A stretch of 7,743 nt of DNA. It comes from Deltaproteobacteria bacterium (lineage in GTDB: Bacteria > Desulfobacterota > Desulfobacteria > Desulfobacterales > JAFDCJ01). The stretch spans positions 1 through 7,743 of the forward strand of contig JAJRVC010000433.1 of the NCBI GenBank assembly GCA_024277475.1. Reading direction: 5' to 3'. The notes below the pieces were generated by a model. The model made no database searches and was not told the origin of the DNA. It saw only the letters and a list, made by a program, of their open reading frames with translations. A program made the position numbers and the translations under genes. This document shows positions 1 through 6,230 of this stretch, in pieces (the first letter of the stretch is position 1; each line of letters starts with the position of its first letter).

Positions 1-608
1 CCTTTCTCGTGGCCGAACAATTCACTTTCCAGCAGCTCTTCGGGGATGGCGGCGCAATTGAGCTTGATAAACGGTTTATCCTCCCTTTGACTGTTATCAT
101 GAATACTGGCGGCCACTAATTCCTTGCCGGTTCCACTTTCACCTAAAATAAGGACCGTGGAATCCGTGGGAGACACTTTTTTGATCAGGCTCATCAAACC
201 CCTCATTGGCAGACTTTCCCCGATAATACCTGGGAAAAAGTGACGGGCATCGATGTGGCTCAGCACCGAGGTGACCTGGTCAAAAACATTGGTGAACTGT
301 TGGATCTTGTCAACTGACCAGTCTTTTTTTATGGCTTTTTTGGCACCTGAAAAGGTAGCAAACTTGCTGGTATCTTCTATAAATTTCTCCATCGGCTTTA
401 AGATAAGCCGCACCAGCAAAAAGCCGGAAACATAGGCCAGAAAGCTGATAACAACAATAAACCAGAAAAGCGATGGTACCGGGTCGGCTCCACGCACAAG
501 ACCGTATTTGGTCAACCGATAGGAGACTATGGCTGCAAATATGGTAAATCCGGTGAAAATAAACGGAAAAATAACATACAGGCTTATGTAAATGCGGGAT
601 TGTTTCAT
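1..608 (-). CDS. membrane-anchored sigma-54-dependent transcriptional activator, N-terminal part
   Basis: This gene reads from an ATG at 608 and runs off the window at base 1, giving 202 complete codons. Residues 6-30 and about 47-69 are hydrophobic and look like two membrane helices, joined by a loop of only about 16 residues. Residues about 66-117 resemble a HAMP linker: LKPMEKF followed by the AS2-like stretch from D100 to L116. A sigma-54 AAA+ domain then begins, with GESGTGKE (Walker A) at 156-163, LNCAAIPE at 183-190 and [10 protein letters not shown] at 194-203. The GAFTGA loop and any DNA-binding helix-turn-helix would lie just outside the window. By family it would remodel sigma-54 RNA polymerase at promoters. 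I see no receiver, PAS or GAF domain. There is no clear Shine-Dalgarno sequence before the ATG, but the two helices follow directly from it. It lies downstream of the pilus genes on the same strand; whether it regulates them is inference. Confidence 0.9.
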   Translation of the reverse strand, partial: MKQSRIYISLYVIFPFIFTGFTIFAAIVSYRLTKYGLVRGADPVPSLFWFIVVISFLAYVSGFLLVRLILKPMEKFIEDTSKFATFSGAKKAIKKDWSVDKIQQFTNVFDQVTSVLSHIDARHFFPGIIGESLPMRGLMSLIKKVSPTDSTVLILGESGTGKELVAASIHDNSQREDKPFIKLNCAAIPEELLESELFGHEK

Positions 609-699
609 GGAATATTAATTTTAGTGCTTAAAATTATGTTTGGTGGCTTGAGGCCGGAAAGTCCGAAGGCTGATATGGCTTTAGTCTATAAATTTGAAA

Positions 700-709
700 A
701 CCTTAAGGT
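700..709. repeat. 10-bp perfect palindrome ACCTTAAGGT
   Basis: A perfect 10-bp palindrome in the AT-rich leader of the sigma-54 activator gene, nearly extended by A and T runs on each side. It lies just downstream of the possible promoter at 734-763, where an operator could sit. Nothing shows that it is bound by a protein. Confidence 0.3.
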
Positions 710-733
710 CTTTATTTTTATTAATACCGTACC

Positions 734-763
734 TTTATAATTAAATTGCTGCACAGCTTTCAA
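734..763 (-). promoter_or_regulatory. possible sigma-70 promoter for the sigma-54 activator gene
   Basis: On the minus strand TTGAAA (763-758) is followed after 18 bp by TATAAA (739-734), each matching five of six bases of the -35 and -10 consensus. It would start transcription about 120 nt before the ATG at 608. The -35 box overlaps the octamer array, so the match could be chance in AT-rich DNA. It suggests the regulator may be expressed separately from the pilus genes. Confidence 0.3.
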
Positions 764-792
764 GCTTCACAGTTTTCCCAGCCTTTCAGCCT
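748..792 (-). repeat. degenerate octamer tandem array after mshG
   Basis: Starting two bases after the mshG stop codon, the minus strand reads in blocks of about eight: AGGCTGAA, AGGCTGGG, AAAACTGTG (nine), AAGCTTGA, AAGCTGTG, CAGC. The core is an AGCTG-like word. It is the octamer counterpart of the heptamer arrays in the other gaps of this window. It contains AAGCTT and GCTG/CAGC self-complementary stretches but no T run, so I do not call it a terminator. Confidence 0.55.
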
Positions 793-793
793 A

Positions 794-2014
794 TTATCTA
801 GCCATCAGGGTTAAATCCCACATGGGCAGGAAAATGGCCAGAGCAAAAAAGCCGACCACCGCGGCCAGACCGATGGTTAAAATCGGACCGATGGCATCTG
901 ATAATTTTTTCATGGCATATTCAACCTCGGTATCATAATGGCCCGCTACATCCTGCAGCAATTCCTCAAGACTGCCGGATTCTTCACCGATGGCCACCAT
1001 ATTAATGAGCATCGGTGTAAAATATTTTGCCGAACGTAACGGATCTGCAATACCGTGGCCTTCAGCCAGACGGTCCTTAATTCCTTTTAGTTCACGGGAA
1101 ATTGCAGCATTACCGATGGTGTCGCTCAAAATATCCATGGTTTTCAGGATGTCCACACCACTGGATTGCAGGATGGCAAAAATGCTGGCGAAACGGGATA
1201 TGGCACTTTTCCTGAACAAAGGTCCGACAAGGGGCAATTTCATCACTGCCGTATAAAAAACATATTTGCCCTGATCTGTTTTTAGAAAAAGATAAAGCGC
1301 GCCGCCCCCGATTACCAAAATACAGATCGCGATATACCAGTAATTGATGAGGAATTCATACAGGAGTATACAGATTTGAGTCGGCAATGGGAGTTTCAGG
1401 CCGGCACCTTTGAAAATATCGACAAAACGGGGTATGACGGCCGTCAGCAGCACAATAAAAGCTATGAACAAAAAACAAATAACGATGAACGGATACGTCA
1501 TGGCGGACTTAATGTCCGATTTAACCTTGTGCTCATGTTCAATGATATAGGTCAGCCGATCGAGTACTTCGTTTAAGGAACCGCTGGCTTCGCCGGCTCT
1601 GAGCATGTCGCAGTATAAGGGCGAAAATACTTTTGGATGCCGGCGAAAAGCTTCATACAAACTGGCGCCTTCTTTTATGTCCTGGCGGATTGTGCCAAGA
1701 ATTCTGCGCAACCCGGGATGCTCGGTTTGTTCTTCTAAAACTTTTAGCAGAGACAACATCGGCACACCAGCGCGAATCAGCGTGTTGAGTTGCTTGGTAA
1801 AAAGGATCAGCTCGGGTGTCTTCACCGGGGAAAAAAAATCAAGAACGTTCCTCAACTCCGCACCCGCCGCTGCCGCTCTTTTTTTCCTCACCTTTGTCGG
1901 AATATAACCCTGGGCGGCCAGTAAACTGCCGGCTTTTTCAACAGAGTCGGCTTCGATTTCTCCGGTAGTTGTCGTACCGGCATCCGTAATGGCGCGGTAA
2001 TTGAATTTTGCCAT
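794..2014 (-). CDS. mshG: MSHA-type pilus assembly inner-membrane platform protein MshG (GspF/PilC family)
   Basis: A 406-residue protein, the usual length for GspF/PilC platform proteins. It sits in the inner membrane under the growing pilus and transmits the motion of the MshE ATPase to pilin subunits. Two T2SSF domains are visible as an internal duplication: about residues 70-193 and 272-395. Each carries the family signature, GEASGSL at 141-147 and GEESGSL at 343-349. Three membrane segments lie at about 174-197, 217-244 and 377-397. The N-terminal 60 residues, starting MAKFNYRA, form the usual short cytoplasmic lead-in. The ATG at 2014 has AAGAGA five bases upstream on the minus strand, which supports this start. 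It follows mshE after an unusually long gap of 548 bp, so it may be transcribed or translated less tightly with mshE than is normal. A type II secretion GspF is the alternative; the neighbours favour MSHA. Confidence 0.92.
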   Translation of the reverse strand: MAKFNYRAITDAGTTTTGEIEADSVEKAGSLLAAQGYIPTKVRKKRAAAAGAELRNVLDFFSPVKTPELILFTKQLNTLIRAGVPMLSLLKVLEEQTEHPGLRRILGTIRQDIKEGASLYEAFRRHPKVFSPLYCDMLRAGEASGSLNEVLDRLTYIIEHEHKVKSDIKSAMTYPFIVICFLFIAFIVLLTAVIPRFVDIFKGAGLKLPLPTQICILLYEFLINYWYIAICILVIGGGALYLFLKTDQGKYVFYTAVMKLPLVGPLFRKSAISRFASIFAILQSSGVDILKTMDILSDTIGNAAISRELKGIKDRLAEGHGIADPLRSAKYFTPMLINMVAIGEESGSLEELLQDVAGHYDTEVEYAMKKLSDAIGPILTIGLAAVVGFFALAIFLPMWDLTLMAR

Positions 2015-2019
2015 TTTAA

Positions 2020-2025
2020 TCTCTT
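2020..2025 (-). promoter_or_regulatory. ribosome binding site of mshG
   Basis: AAGAGA on the minus strand, five bases before the ATG at 2014. It is a modest Shine-Dalgarno match at good spacing, and fixes the mshG start. Confidence 0.5.
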
Positions 2026-2063
2026 AATGATACCTTTGGTTAAAGGCCCTTAGCGGGCGTTTT

Positions 2064-2085
2064 CTGACAACATGTTGTAAAAAAC
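2064..2085 (+). repeat. 22-nt dispersed motif, copy A
   Basis: Begins CTGACAACATGTTGTAAA and contains the perfect 12-bp palindrome ACAACATGTTGT (2067-2078). It matches copy C (4420-4441, minus) at 20 of 22 positions. It lies about 50 bp upstream of mshG, in the opposite sense to the genes. Confidence 0.6.
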
Positions 2086-2090
2086 CGACG

Positions 2091-2118
2091 GTGTCAGGTG
2101 TCCGTGTTCAGGTTTCAG
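2091..2118 (+). repeat. GTGTCAG heptamer array, left copy
   Basis: Four consecutive heptamers: GTGTCAG, GTGTCCG, TGTTCAG, GTTTCAG. The same exact heptamer GTGTCAG occurs twice, inverted, at 2503-2516 on the other side of the gap. Confidence 0.55.
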
Positions 2119-2168
2119 GATTTTAGCACCTCAACTTCCAGACATCCGCTTATATGAAACTACATTAA

Positions 2169-2183
2169 GCGCTTTGGCTGCCA
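2169..2183 (-). promoter_or_regulatory. weak candidate sigma-54 promoter upstream of mshG
   Basis: On the minus strand TGGCA begins at 2183, and the essential GG (2182-2181) and GC (2170-2169) are ten bases apart, the spacing of -24/-12 promoters. The -24 half is good; the bases before the -12 GC are GC instead of TT, so the match is partial. It lies about 155 bp before mshG. It is of interest only because a sigma-54 activator is encoded next door. Confidence 0.2.
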
Positions 2184-2232
2184 GCAACCGGGTTCGCATG
2201 AAACACCACCTGGCCGGAACTGTGAATTGATT

Positions 2233-2274
2233 GAACGTCGAACACCGAACGTCCAACGTCGAACTTCGAATATT
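2233..2274 (+). repeat. GAACGTC heptamer array, left inner arm
   Basis: Six consecutive heptamers: GAACGTC, GAACACC, GAACGTC, CAACGTC, GAACTTC, GAATATT. It is the inverted partner of the array at 2374-2415. Confidence 0.7.
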
Positions 2275-2285
2275 GATGACGCTAC

Positions 2286-2358
2286 GCTTTATCTATTTTA
2301 AAACAAGCGAACCGCAGAATTTTGAAGAATTGAATCACTGTGCTCTGTCTTTTTTAAA
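2286..2358 (+). repeat. 17-bp imperfect direct repeat in the centre of the inverted structure
   Basis: GCTTTATCTATTTTAAA (2286-2302) and GCTCTGTCTTTTTTAAA (2342-2358) match at 14 of 17 positions, 56 bp apart. They suggest that the centre of the element is itself an old duplication. Confidence 0.35.
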
Positions 2359-2373
2359 TTGACAGAATACATT

Positions 2374-2415
2374 ATTCGACGTTGGACGTTCAATGTTCAA
2401 TGTTCGACGTTCATT
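2374..2415 (-). repeat. GAACGTC heptamer array, right inner arm
   Basis: On the plus strand six heptamers run ATTCGAC, GTTGGAC, GTTCAAT, GTTCAAT, GTTCGAC, GTTCATT. Read on the minus strand they are GAAC-type heptamers that pair with the array at 2233-2274. A run of eight T follows on the plus strand, which would only matter for plus-strand transcripts. Confidence 0.7.
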
Positions 2416-2502
2416 TTTTTTAGTTAACCCGTTATATGAAAATAGCAAAGACCAAAGTTTCTTTTCCGATCAGACTGACCATTTTTTTGTCCGGCGACTG
2501 GG

Positions 2503-2516
2503 CTGACACCTGACAC
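2503..2516 (-). repeat. GTGTCAG heptamer array, right copy
   Basis: Two exact copies of CTGACAC on the plus strand, i.e. GTGTCAG on the minus strand, followed by the weaker unit CCTCAGT. It is the inverted partner of the array at 2091-2118. Confidence 0.5.
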
Positions 2517-2521
2517 CCTCA

Positions 2522-2544
2522 GTTTTTTATCGACCTGTTGTCTG
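2522..2544 (-). repeat. 22-nt dispersed motif, copy B
   Basis: Reads CAGACAACAGGTCGATAAA and on into a run of A on the minus strand. It starts 18 nt after the mshE stop codon, in the same sense as the gene. It is related to copies A and C, with one extra base after CAGGT. Confidence 0.5.
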
Positions 2545-2562
2545 ACAAAAACCCCTGAAAGT

Positions 2563-4266
2563 CTAAAACATCACCGCTGAGGCAGCCTCCTCCAGCGAGG
2601 TGATCCCCTGCATAACTTTTTCGGCCGCATTTTCTTCCAGCGTTGTAAAATTGCCGGCTTCTTTTACGGCCCGGGTGATTTCACTGGCTGACTTTCTCTT
2701 TAAGATTAAATTCTGGACCATATCGTCGATGATCAATACTTCATACACACCGGTTCTGCCTTTGTAGCCGGTATGCATGCAGTTGAAACACCCTCTGCCC
2801 CGTTGAAAATTCGAATTTTGAACTTGATCCAATCTCCAGAATTTCAGGGCCTCCCGGGATGGCCGGTAAGTGGTTTTACAGCTCGGACAAACCTTGCGAA
2901 CAAGTCGTTGGGCAAAAGATACGATCATAACCGAAGCTACCAGGAACGGTTCAATACCCATGTCGATAAAGCGCGTAATCGCACCCGGTGAGTCATTGGT
3001 GTGAAGGGTGCTTAACACCCTGTGACCAGTCAACGCTGCCTGAACGGCTATATTGGCGGTTTCGGAATCCCGTATTTCTCCCACCATGATGACATCCGGG
3101 TCCTGGCGTAAAATGGACCGCAACCCACCCGCAAACGTCATGCCGGCTTTACGGTTCAACTGAACCTGACGAATTTTTTCGATGCGATATTCCACCGGAT
3201 CTTCTATTGTGATGATGTTGATGTCCGGTTGGTTTATTTTTTTTAATATCGAATACAGACTGGTACTCTTGCCACTGCCGGTGGGTCCCGTACTCAGAAT
3301 CATTCCATGCGGTCTGGTAATCATGCTTTCAAGTCTTTCCCGGTCTCTTTCGTTCATCCCTAGCCGTTCAAGCGAGTAGATGCTGTTGCTGGTATCCAGT
3401 AACCGCAACACCATGTTTTCGCCGTAAATGGAAGGAATCGTGGAAACCCGGATATTGATATCCTTATTTTTCATTTTTACAGTAAACCGCCCATCCTGGG
3501 GAATTCTGGATATGGCAATATCCATATTTGCAAGGATTTTTAGCCGCGAAATAATCGGCAAAAACATGGATTTAGGAGGCGCCGGCACCTCGTGAAGTCT
3601 GCCGTCCACCCGAAAGCGGACCTGCACGGATTCTTTTTCCGGACTGATATGGATATCGCTGGCACCTTCCCGGACACCCTGGGATAAGATGGAATTGACC
3701 AACCGGACAACCGGTGCTTCTTCGGCCATACCCTGCAGGGAAGTGACCTCCACATCTTCCGTAATCGTTGATTTCACGGTGGTTTTGTTGATTTCCATCG
3801 CTTGCATGTCTTCCAGCACGCCGCCGATACCGGCATAGGTCCCGTAAAGACTACTGAGCAAACTATTCAAATGCTGTTCAGAACAAATGATGGCTTCGAC
3901 CTCGCAGTCGGTGAACAACTCAATGGCATCCAGAGCATTGATGTCCAGTGGGTCCACCATGGCAATACTCAGCAAAAAGCCGTTTTTCTGGAGTGGTGCC
4001 GCCTGATACTTGTGGGCCATGTCAGCCGGGAGAAGATTAGCCAGATCCATGTCTAAGGTGTAGTTTTCCGGCCGGTATTTCTCAAGGCGCAGCTGGTTCG
4101 ATACCAGGTCGACAATCTGGCTTTCGTTGACGATTCCCTCACGAACCAGGAATTGTCCCAGTTTCAAATGACTTTTTTTTTGAAAGGGTAACGCCTCTTC
4201 AAGCTGCTTTTGGGTCAGCAGCCCTCCCCCGACCAGAATTTCTCCCAATTTCTTTTTTACTCTCAA
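2563..4266 (-). CDS. mshE: MSHA-type pilus assembly ATPase MshE (GspE/PilB family) with cyclic di-GMP-binding N-terminus
   Basis: A secretion ATPase of 567 residues from the TTG at 4266. It powers pilus extension from the cytoplasmic face of the inner membrane, acting on MshG. Residues 6-58 hold two 24-residue MshEN motifs, each starting KLG and ending in Q (6-29 and 35-58), with the five-residue spacer typical of cyclic di-GMP-binding MshE. The C-terminal ATPase shows Walker A GPTGSGKST (327-335), an Asp box TIEDPVEY (353-360), Walker B with PDVIMVGEIRD (390-400) and a His box TGHRVLSTLHTND (413-425). Two CxxC pairs (C460/C463, C493/C496) form the zinc site of the family. The frame stays open to a TTG at 4296, with a GTG at 4281, but both lie in a heptamer repeat and lack a ribosome site. 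The TTG at 4266 has GGG six bases upstream and begins just before the first MshEN motif, so I prefer it. GspE of type II secretion is the alternative. Confidence 0.92.
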   Translation of the reverse strand: MRVKKKLGEILVGGGLLTQKQLEEALPFQKKSHLKLGQFLVREGIVNESQIVDLVSNQLRLEKYRPENYTLDMDLANLLPADMAHKYQAAPLQKNGFLLSIAMVDPLDINALDAIELFTDCEVEAIICSEQHLNSLLSSLYGTYAGIGGVLEDMQAMEINKTTVKSTITEDVEVTSLQGMAEEAPVVRLVNSILSQGVREGASDIHISPEKESVQVRFRVDGRLHEVPAPPKSMFLPIISRLKILANMDIAISRIPQDGRFTVKMKNKDINIRVSTIPSIYGENMVLRLLDTSNSIYSLERLGMNERDRERLESMITRPHGMILSTGPTGSGKSTSLYSILKKINQPDINIITIEDPVEYRIEKIRQVQLNRKAGMTFAGGLRSILRQDPDVIMVGEIRDSETANIAVQAALTGHRVLSTLHTNDSPGAITRFIDMGIEPFLVASVMIVSFAQRLVRKVCPSCKTTYRPSREALKFWRLDQVQNSNFQRGRGCFNCMHTGYKGRTGVYEVLIIDDMVQNLILKRKSASEITRAVKEAGNFTTLEENAAEKVMQGITSLEEAASAVMF

Positions 4267-4275
4267 TTTATACCC

Positions 4276-4304
4276 GTTCACAGGTTCAGGGTTCAACGTT
4301 CAGG
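4276..4304 (+). repeat. GTTCAGG heptamer array at the 5' end of mshE
   Basis: Plus-strand units GTTCACAG (eight), GTTCAGG, GTTCAAC, GTTCAGG. The array lies just before the preferred mshE start and contains the two alternative upstream start codons (TTG at 4296, GTG at 4281). This makes those starts less credible. Confidence 0.6.
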
Positions 4305-4336
4305 GCTAAGACAAGGAAAGGCATTAGATATCCGAA

Positions 4337-4354
4337 ATCCCAGTTTATCCCAGT
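4337..4354 (+). repeat. ATCCCAGT direct repeat
   Basis: Two exact copies of ATCCCAGT (4337-4344 and 4347-4354), ten bases apart, in the leader of mshE. One helical turn of spacing could suit a dimeric binding protein, but with two short copies chance is possible. Confidence 0.25.
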
Positions 4355-4377
4355 GATAGTTTACAATACTAATTTCC

Positions 4378-4406
4378 CCAAATTTTTGCCAATTTGGCTC
4401 CAAATT
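4378..4406. repeat. three-arm inverted repeat CCAAATT / AATTTGG / CCAAATT
   Basis: CCAAATT (4378-4384), AATTTGG (4391-4397) and CCAAATT (4400-4406) lie together, so the middle arm is complementary to both neighbours. The left pair leaves a six-base loop and can form a hairpin. The right pair has a two-base gap, so it is more a 16-bp operator-like palindrome than a hairpin. It lies in the mshM-mshE gap; no function is shown. Confidence 0.35.
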
Positions 4407-4419
4407 TTCAAAGCCTTTA

Positions 4420-4441
4420 GTTCTTTACAACCTGTTGTCAG
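4420..4441 (-). repeat. 22-nt dispersed motif, copy C
   Basis: Begins CTGACAACAGGTTGTAAA on the minus strand and starts 17 nt after the mshM stop codon, in the same sense as the gene. It is nearly the same distance from a stop codon as copy B after mshE. It matches copy A at 20 of 22 positions. Confidence 0.6.
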
Positions 4442-4458
4442 ATAGAGCCGATAAGGGG

Positions 4459-6165
4459 CTAAGGTGCTCGATTAAAATATGGGTTTGCAAAAAAAACGGT
4501 TTCCTTGCCCCAGCGGGACAAAATCGTTGATCCGGACGACAACTCCGCAGGAAGCAGCTCCTGCTGCGTATGGGCGGATTTTTCATCTTTGAAGAGTTTA
4601 GCCAGGACTACCGCAAACTTGGAGCCATCTGCGGGATTCCAGTAGGGAATCAACCGAACGGGGGGAAAGCTGCCGGGGTGGTTTCTCAGGATGTTAAAAG
4701 CGCCCTTGAGCGTATCCGTTTCATTAACCTTAATCCAGCACACACGATTATCCCCAGACTCGACTTTAACAGGAATCGCCGGCAACGAAATAATCTGGCC
4801 GACGGTCACCCGATCCGGATTCCCTATGTTTGGATTGGCAATTATAAACGATTTTAGATAATTGGAGTTAAACCCGCCGTAAACTGTTCTTATAATCCGT
4901 GATAGGGTTTCCCTGCGCTTCAAGGTGATTCGGCCTAAAATAGCCGAATAGGTGGGCTCGGGTGTCAGTTCAGCTCGCTTATCTTGAATCGTTGTATCCA
5001 CCGCAGCCACAATCGGGACTTTTTCCTCGACCCTTGCGGTCTTTACCGGTTTTTCGACCCGCTCCGGCGCCGCAGGGACAACTTCAGGTTCAATACTGGT
5101 AGAAACATCAAAAGCGCCGGGAATGATCCGCTCTTTGAGGCTCAGCGTTTTGGCTTCAGGTATGGGGGCGGTGATTTCAGGATTCGGATTTATAAATAAT
5201 TTCGTTTTAATTTCCCGAATTTCTTGAGGCTGTCCCCTTTTCAATCGATCCAGAGGCAGGAAACCCGACAGGATAACGGCTGCCGCCGCGCCCATCACGG
5301 CAGCAGCAAAAAGCATTTTCCAGCGGCGCGATTCTTTCGTGAACACCCTGCGAGCACACTTTCTTACCAGAAAATAGTTGCTCCTGGATCGATTCCGGAT
5401 GATCATGGATAAAATACTCTGATGGCACAAATTAATAATTTTTCGGGGATATCCGCCGGTCAAACGAAAAATTGCCCATAGGGCCGGATAGGTAAAAAGA
5501 TTCAGTTTTTTGCGGGAATTGCTGGATTTTTCCAGGCGGAATTTAATCATCCGCCGCGTATCTAGAAAACTCAAGGGTTTTAGCCGGTGATAAAGACTTA
5601 TGCGGTCAGCAAAGTTGGGGTATCTCCGAACTGTTTTTTCAAACTCACTTTGAGCAAAAATGACAATTTGAAGTAATTTGTATTCATTGGTTTCATAATT
5701 CAAAAATTCCCGCAGGATCTCCAGACAAAATGCCGGGATCTTCTGCCCCTCGTCAATAATGAGAACGATGGTCTTGCCTTGATCCACGCCTTTGCGAAAC
5801 AAATACTGCTTAATATACTCCTTGATCTGTAAATCGTGATTCTTCGCCATCGGCTTTTTGCCTGTAAGCAACTTGGCTACCGTAGCCAGAAATTCGGAAG
5901 CATACAGGAAATGCGGATCAAGGATGAGATAGGTCTCCATTTCCTTTTTCTGAGCAAACCGGCGGATAAGATGCCGGCACAGGGTAGTTTTACCGGTACC
6001 GACGTCACCGATGATGACATTCAACCCTCGACGAAGCAGCAATGAAAGCTCTAATTTTTGCAGGCAATCCCGATGCTGCCGGGAATGAAAAAAAAACTCC
6101 GGATCCGGGGAGTTTGAAAAGGGTTCCTTATTTAAATTGAGAATACTGAAGTAATCCATTGTCAA
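4459..6165 (-). CDS. mshM: MshM-like membrane AAA+ ATPase (GspA/ExeA family) with LysM-like and SPOR-like C-terminus
   Basis: A 568-residue protein in three parts. Residues 1-275 form an ExeA/GspA-type AAA+ ATPase: the family opening PFSNSPDPEFFFHSRQH at 15-31, Walker A GDVGTGKTT at 53-61 and Walker B IVLIIDEGQ at 133-141. A single membrane helix lies at about 284-304, after a basic stretch, so the rest is periplasmic. A Pro/Glu/Val-rich linker (310-405) leads to a LysM-like module at 411-463, from GRITLKRRETL to VGQIISLP. Residues about 474-560 resemble a SPOR domain: a V-C-W-I-K-V strand, then FAVVLAKLFKDEKSA. GspA proteins pair with secretins and bind peptidoglycan to let the channel assemble through the wall, so the role here is probably MshL placement. 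The TTG at 6165 has GGAG nine bases upstream; an ATG at 6159 is 15 bases away, so the TTG is preferred. The SPOR call is the least certain. Confidence 0.85.
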   Translation of the reverse strand: MTMDYFSILNLNKEPFSNSPDPEFFFHSRQHRDCLQKLELSLLLRRGLNVIIGDVGTGKTTLCRHLIRRFAQKKEMETYLILDPHFLYASEFLATVAKLLTGKKPMAKNHDLQIKEYIKQYLFRKGVDQGKTIVLIIDEGQKIPAFCLEILREFLNYETNEYKLLQIVIFAQSEFEKTVRRYPNFADRISLYHRLKPLSFLDTRRMIKFRLEKSSNSRKKLNLFTYPALWAIFRLTGGYPRKIINLCHQSILSMIIRNRSRSNYFLVRKCARRVFTKESRRWKMLFAAAVMGAAAAVILSGFLPLDRLKRGQPQEIREIKTKLFINPNPEITAPIPEAKTLSLKERIIPGAFDVSTSIEPEVVPAAPERVEKPVKTARVEEKVPIVAAVDTTIQDKRAELTPEPTYSAILGRITLKRRETLSRIIRTVYGGFNSNYLKSFIIANPNIGNPDRVTVGQIISLPAIPVKVESGDNRVCWIKVNETDTLKGAFNILRNHPGSFPPVRLIPYWNPADGSKFAVVLAKLFKDEKSAHTQQELLPAELSSGSTILSRWGKETVFFANPYFNRAP

Positions 6166-6174
6166 TAGTTAATT

Positions 6175-6178
6175 CTCC
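6175..6178 (-). promoter_or_regulatory. ribosome binding site of mshM
   Basis: GGAG on the minus strand, nine bases before TTG (6165) and 15 before ATG (6159). The spacing favours the TTG as start. Confidence 0.5.
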
Positions 6179-6230
6179 GCAGCAGTGGCTCCGGATTAAA
6201 GTCTTAAGCAGGTTTTATCCCGCTGCCACG

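Larger units (their letters stand above)
2059..2547. repeat. nested inverted-repeat structure filling the mshE-mshG gap
   Basis: No gene is visible in this 548-bp gap; it is filled by repeats arranged symmetrically. The order along the plus strand is: 22-nt motif (2064-2085), GTGTCAG heptamers (2091-2118), GAACGTC heptamers (2233-2274), a central 99 bp, GAACGTC heptamers inverted (2374-2415), GTGTCAG heptamers inverted (2503-2516), 22-nt motif inverted (2522-2544). The outer pair is centred near 2304 and the inner pair near 2322. In RNA the arms could fold into a long imperfect hairpin. It could be a decayed miniature element, or repeats that accumulated by recombination. No transposase remnant is seen. 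Confidence 0.6.

Noticed and set aside
253..435. 60-codon plus-strand open frame
   Set aside because: It lies wholly opposite the sigma-54 activator gene, whose translation shows clear family motifs; it is a shadow frame.
748..793. Terminator after mshG
   Set aside because: Self-complementary words are present, but there is no stable GC-rich stem followed by a T run on the minus strand.
2372..2420. Right heptamer arm followed by eight T as a rho-independent terminator
   Set aside because: The T run follows on the plus strand, whereas all genes here are on the minus strand, and the hairpin loop would be about 100 bases.
2091..2516. Repeated short units resembling a CRISPR array
   Set aside because: The units are seven bases, contiguous and degenerate, with no regular spacers and no cas genes nearby.
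4376..4394. TGGCA followed by TTTGGGG on the minus strand upstream of mshE as a sigma-54 promoter
   Set aside because: The essential -12 GC is absent at the correct spacing.
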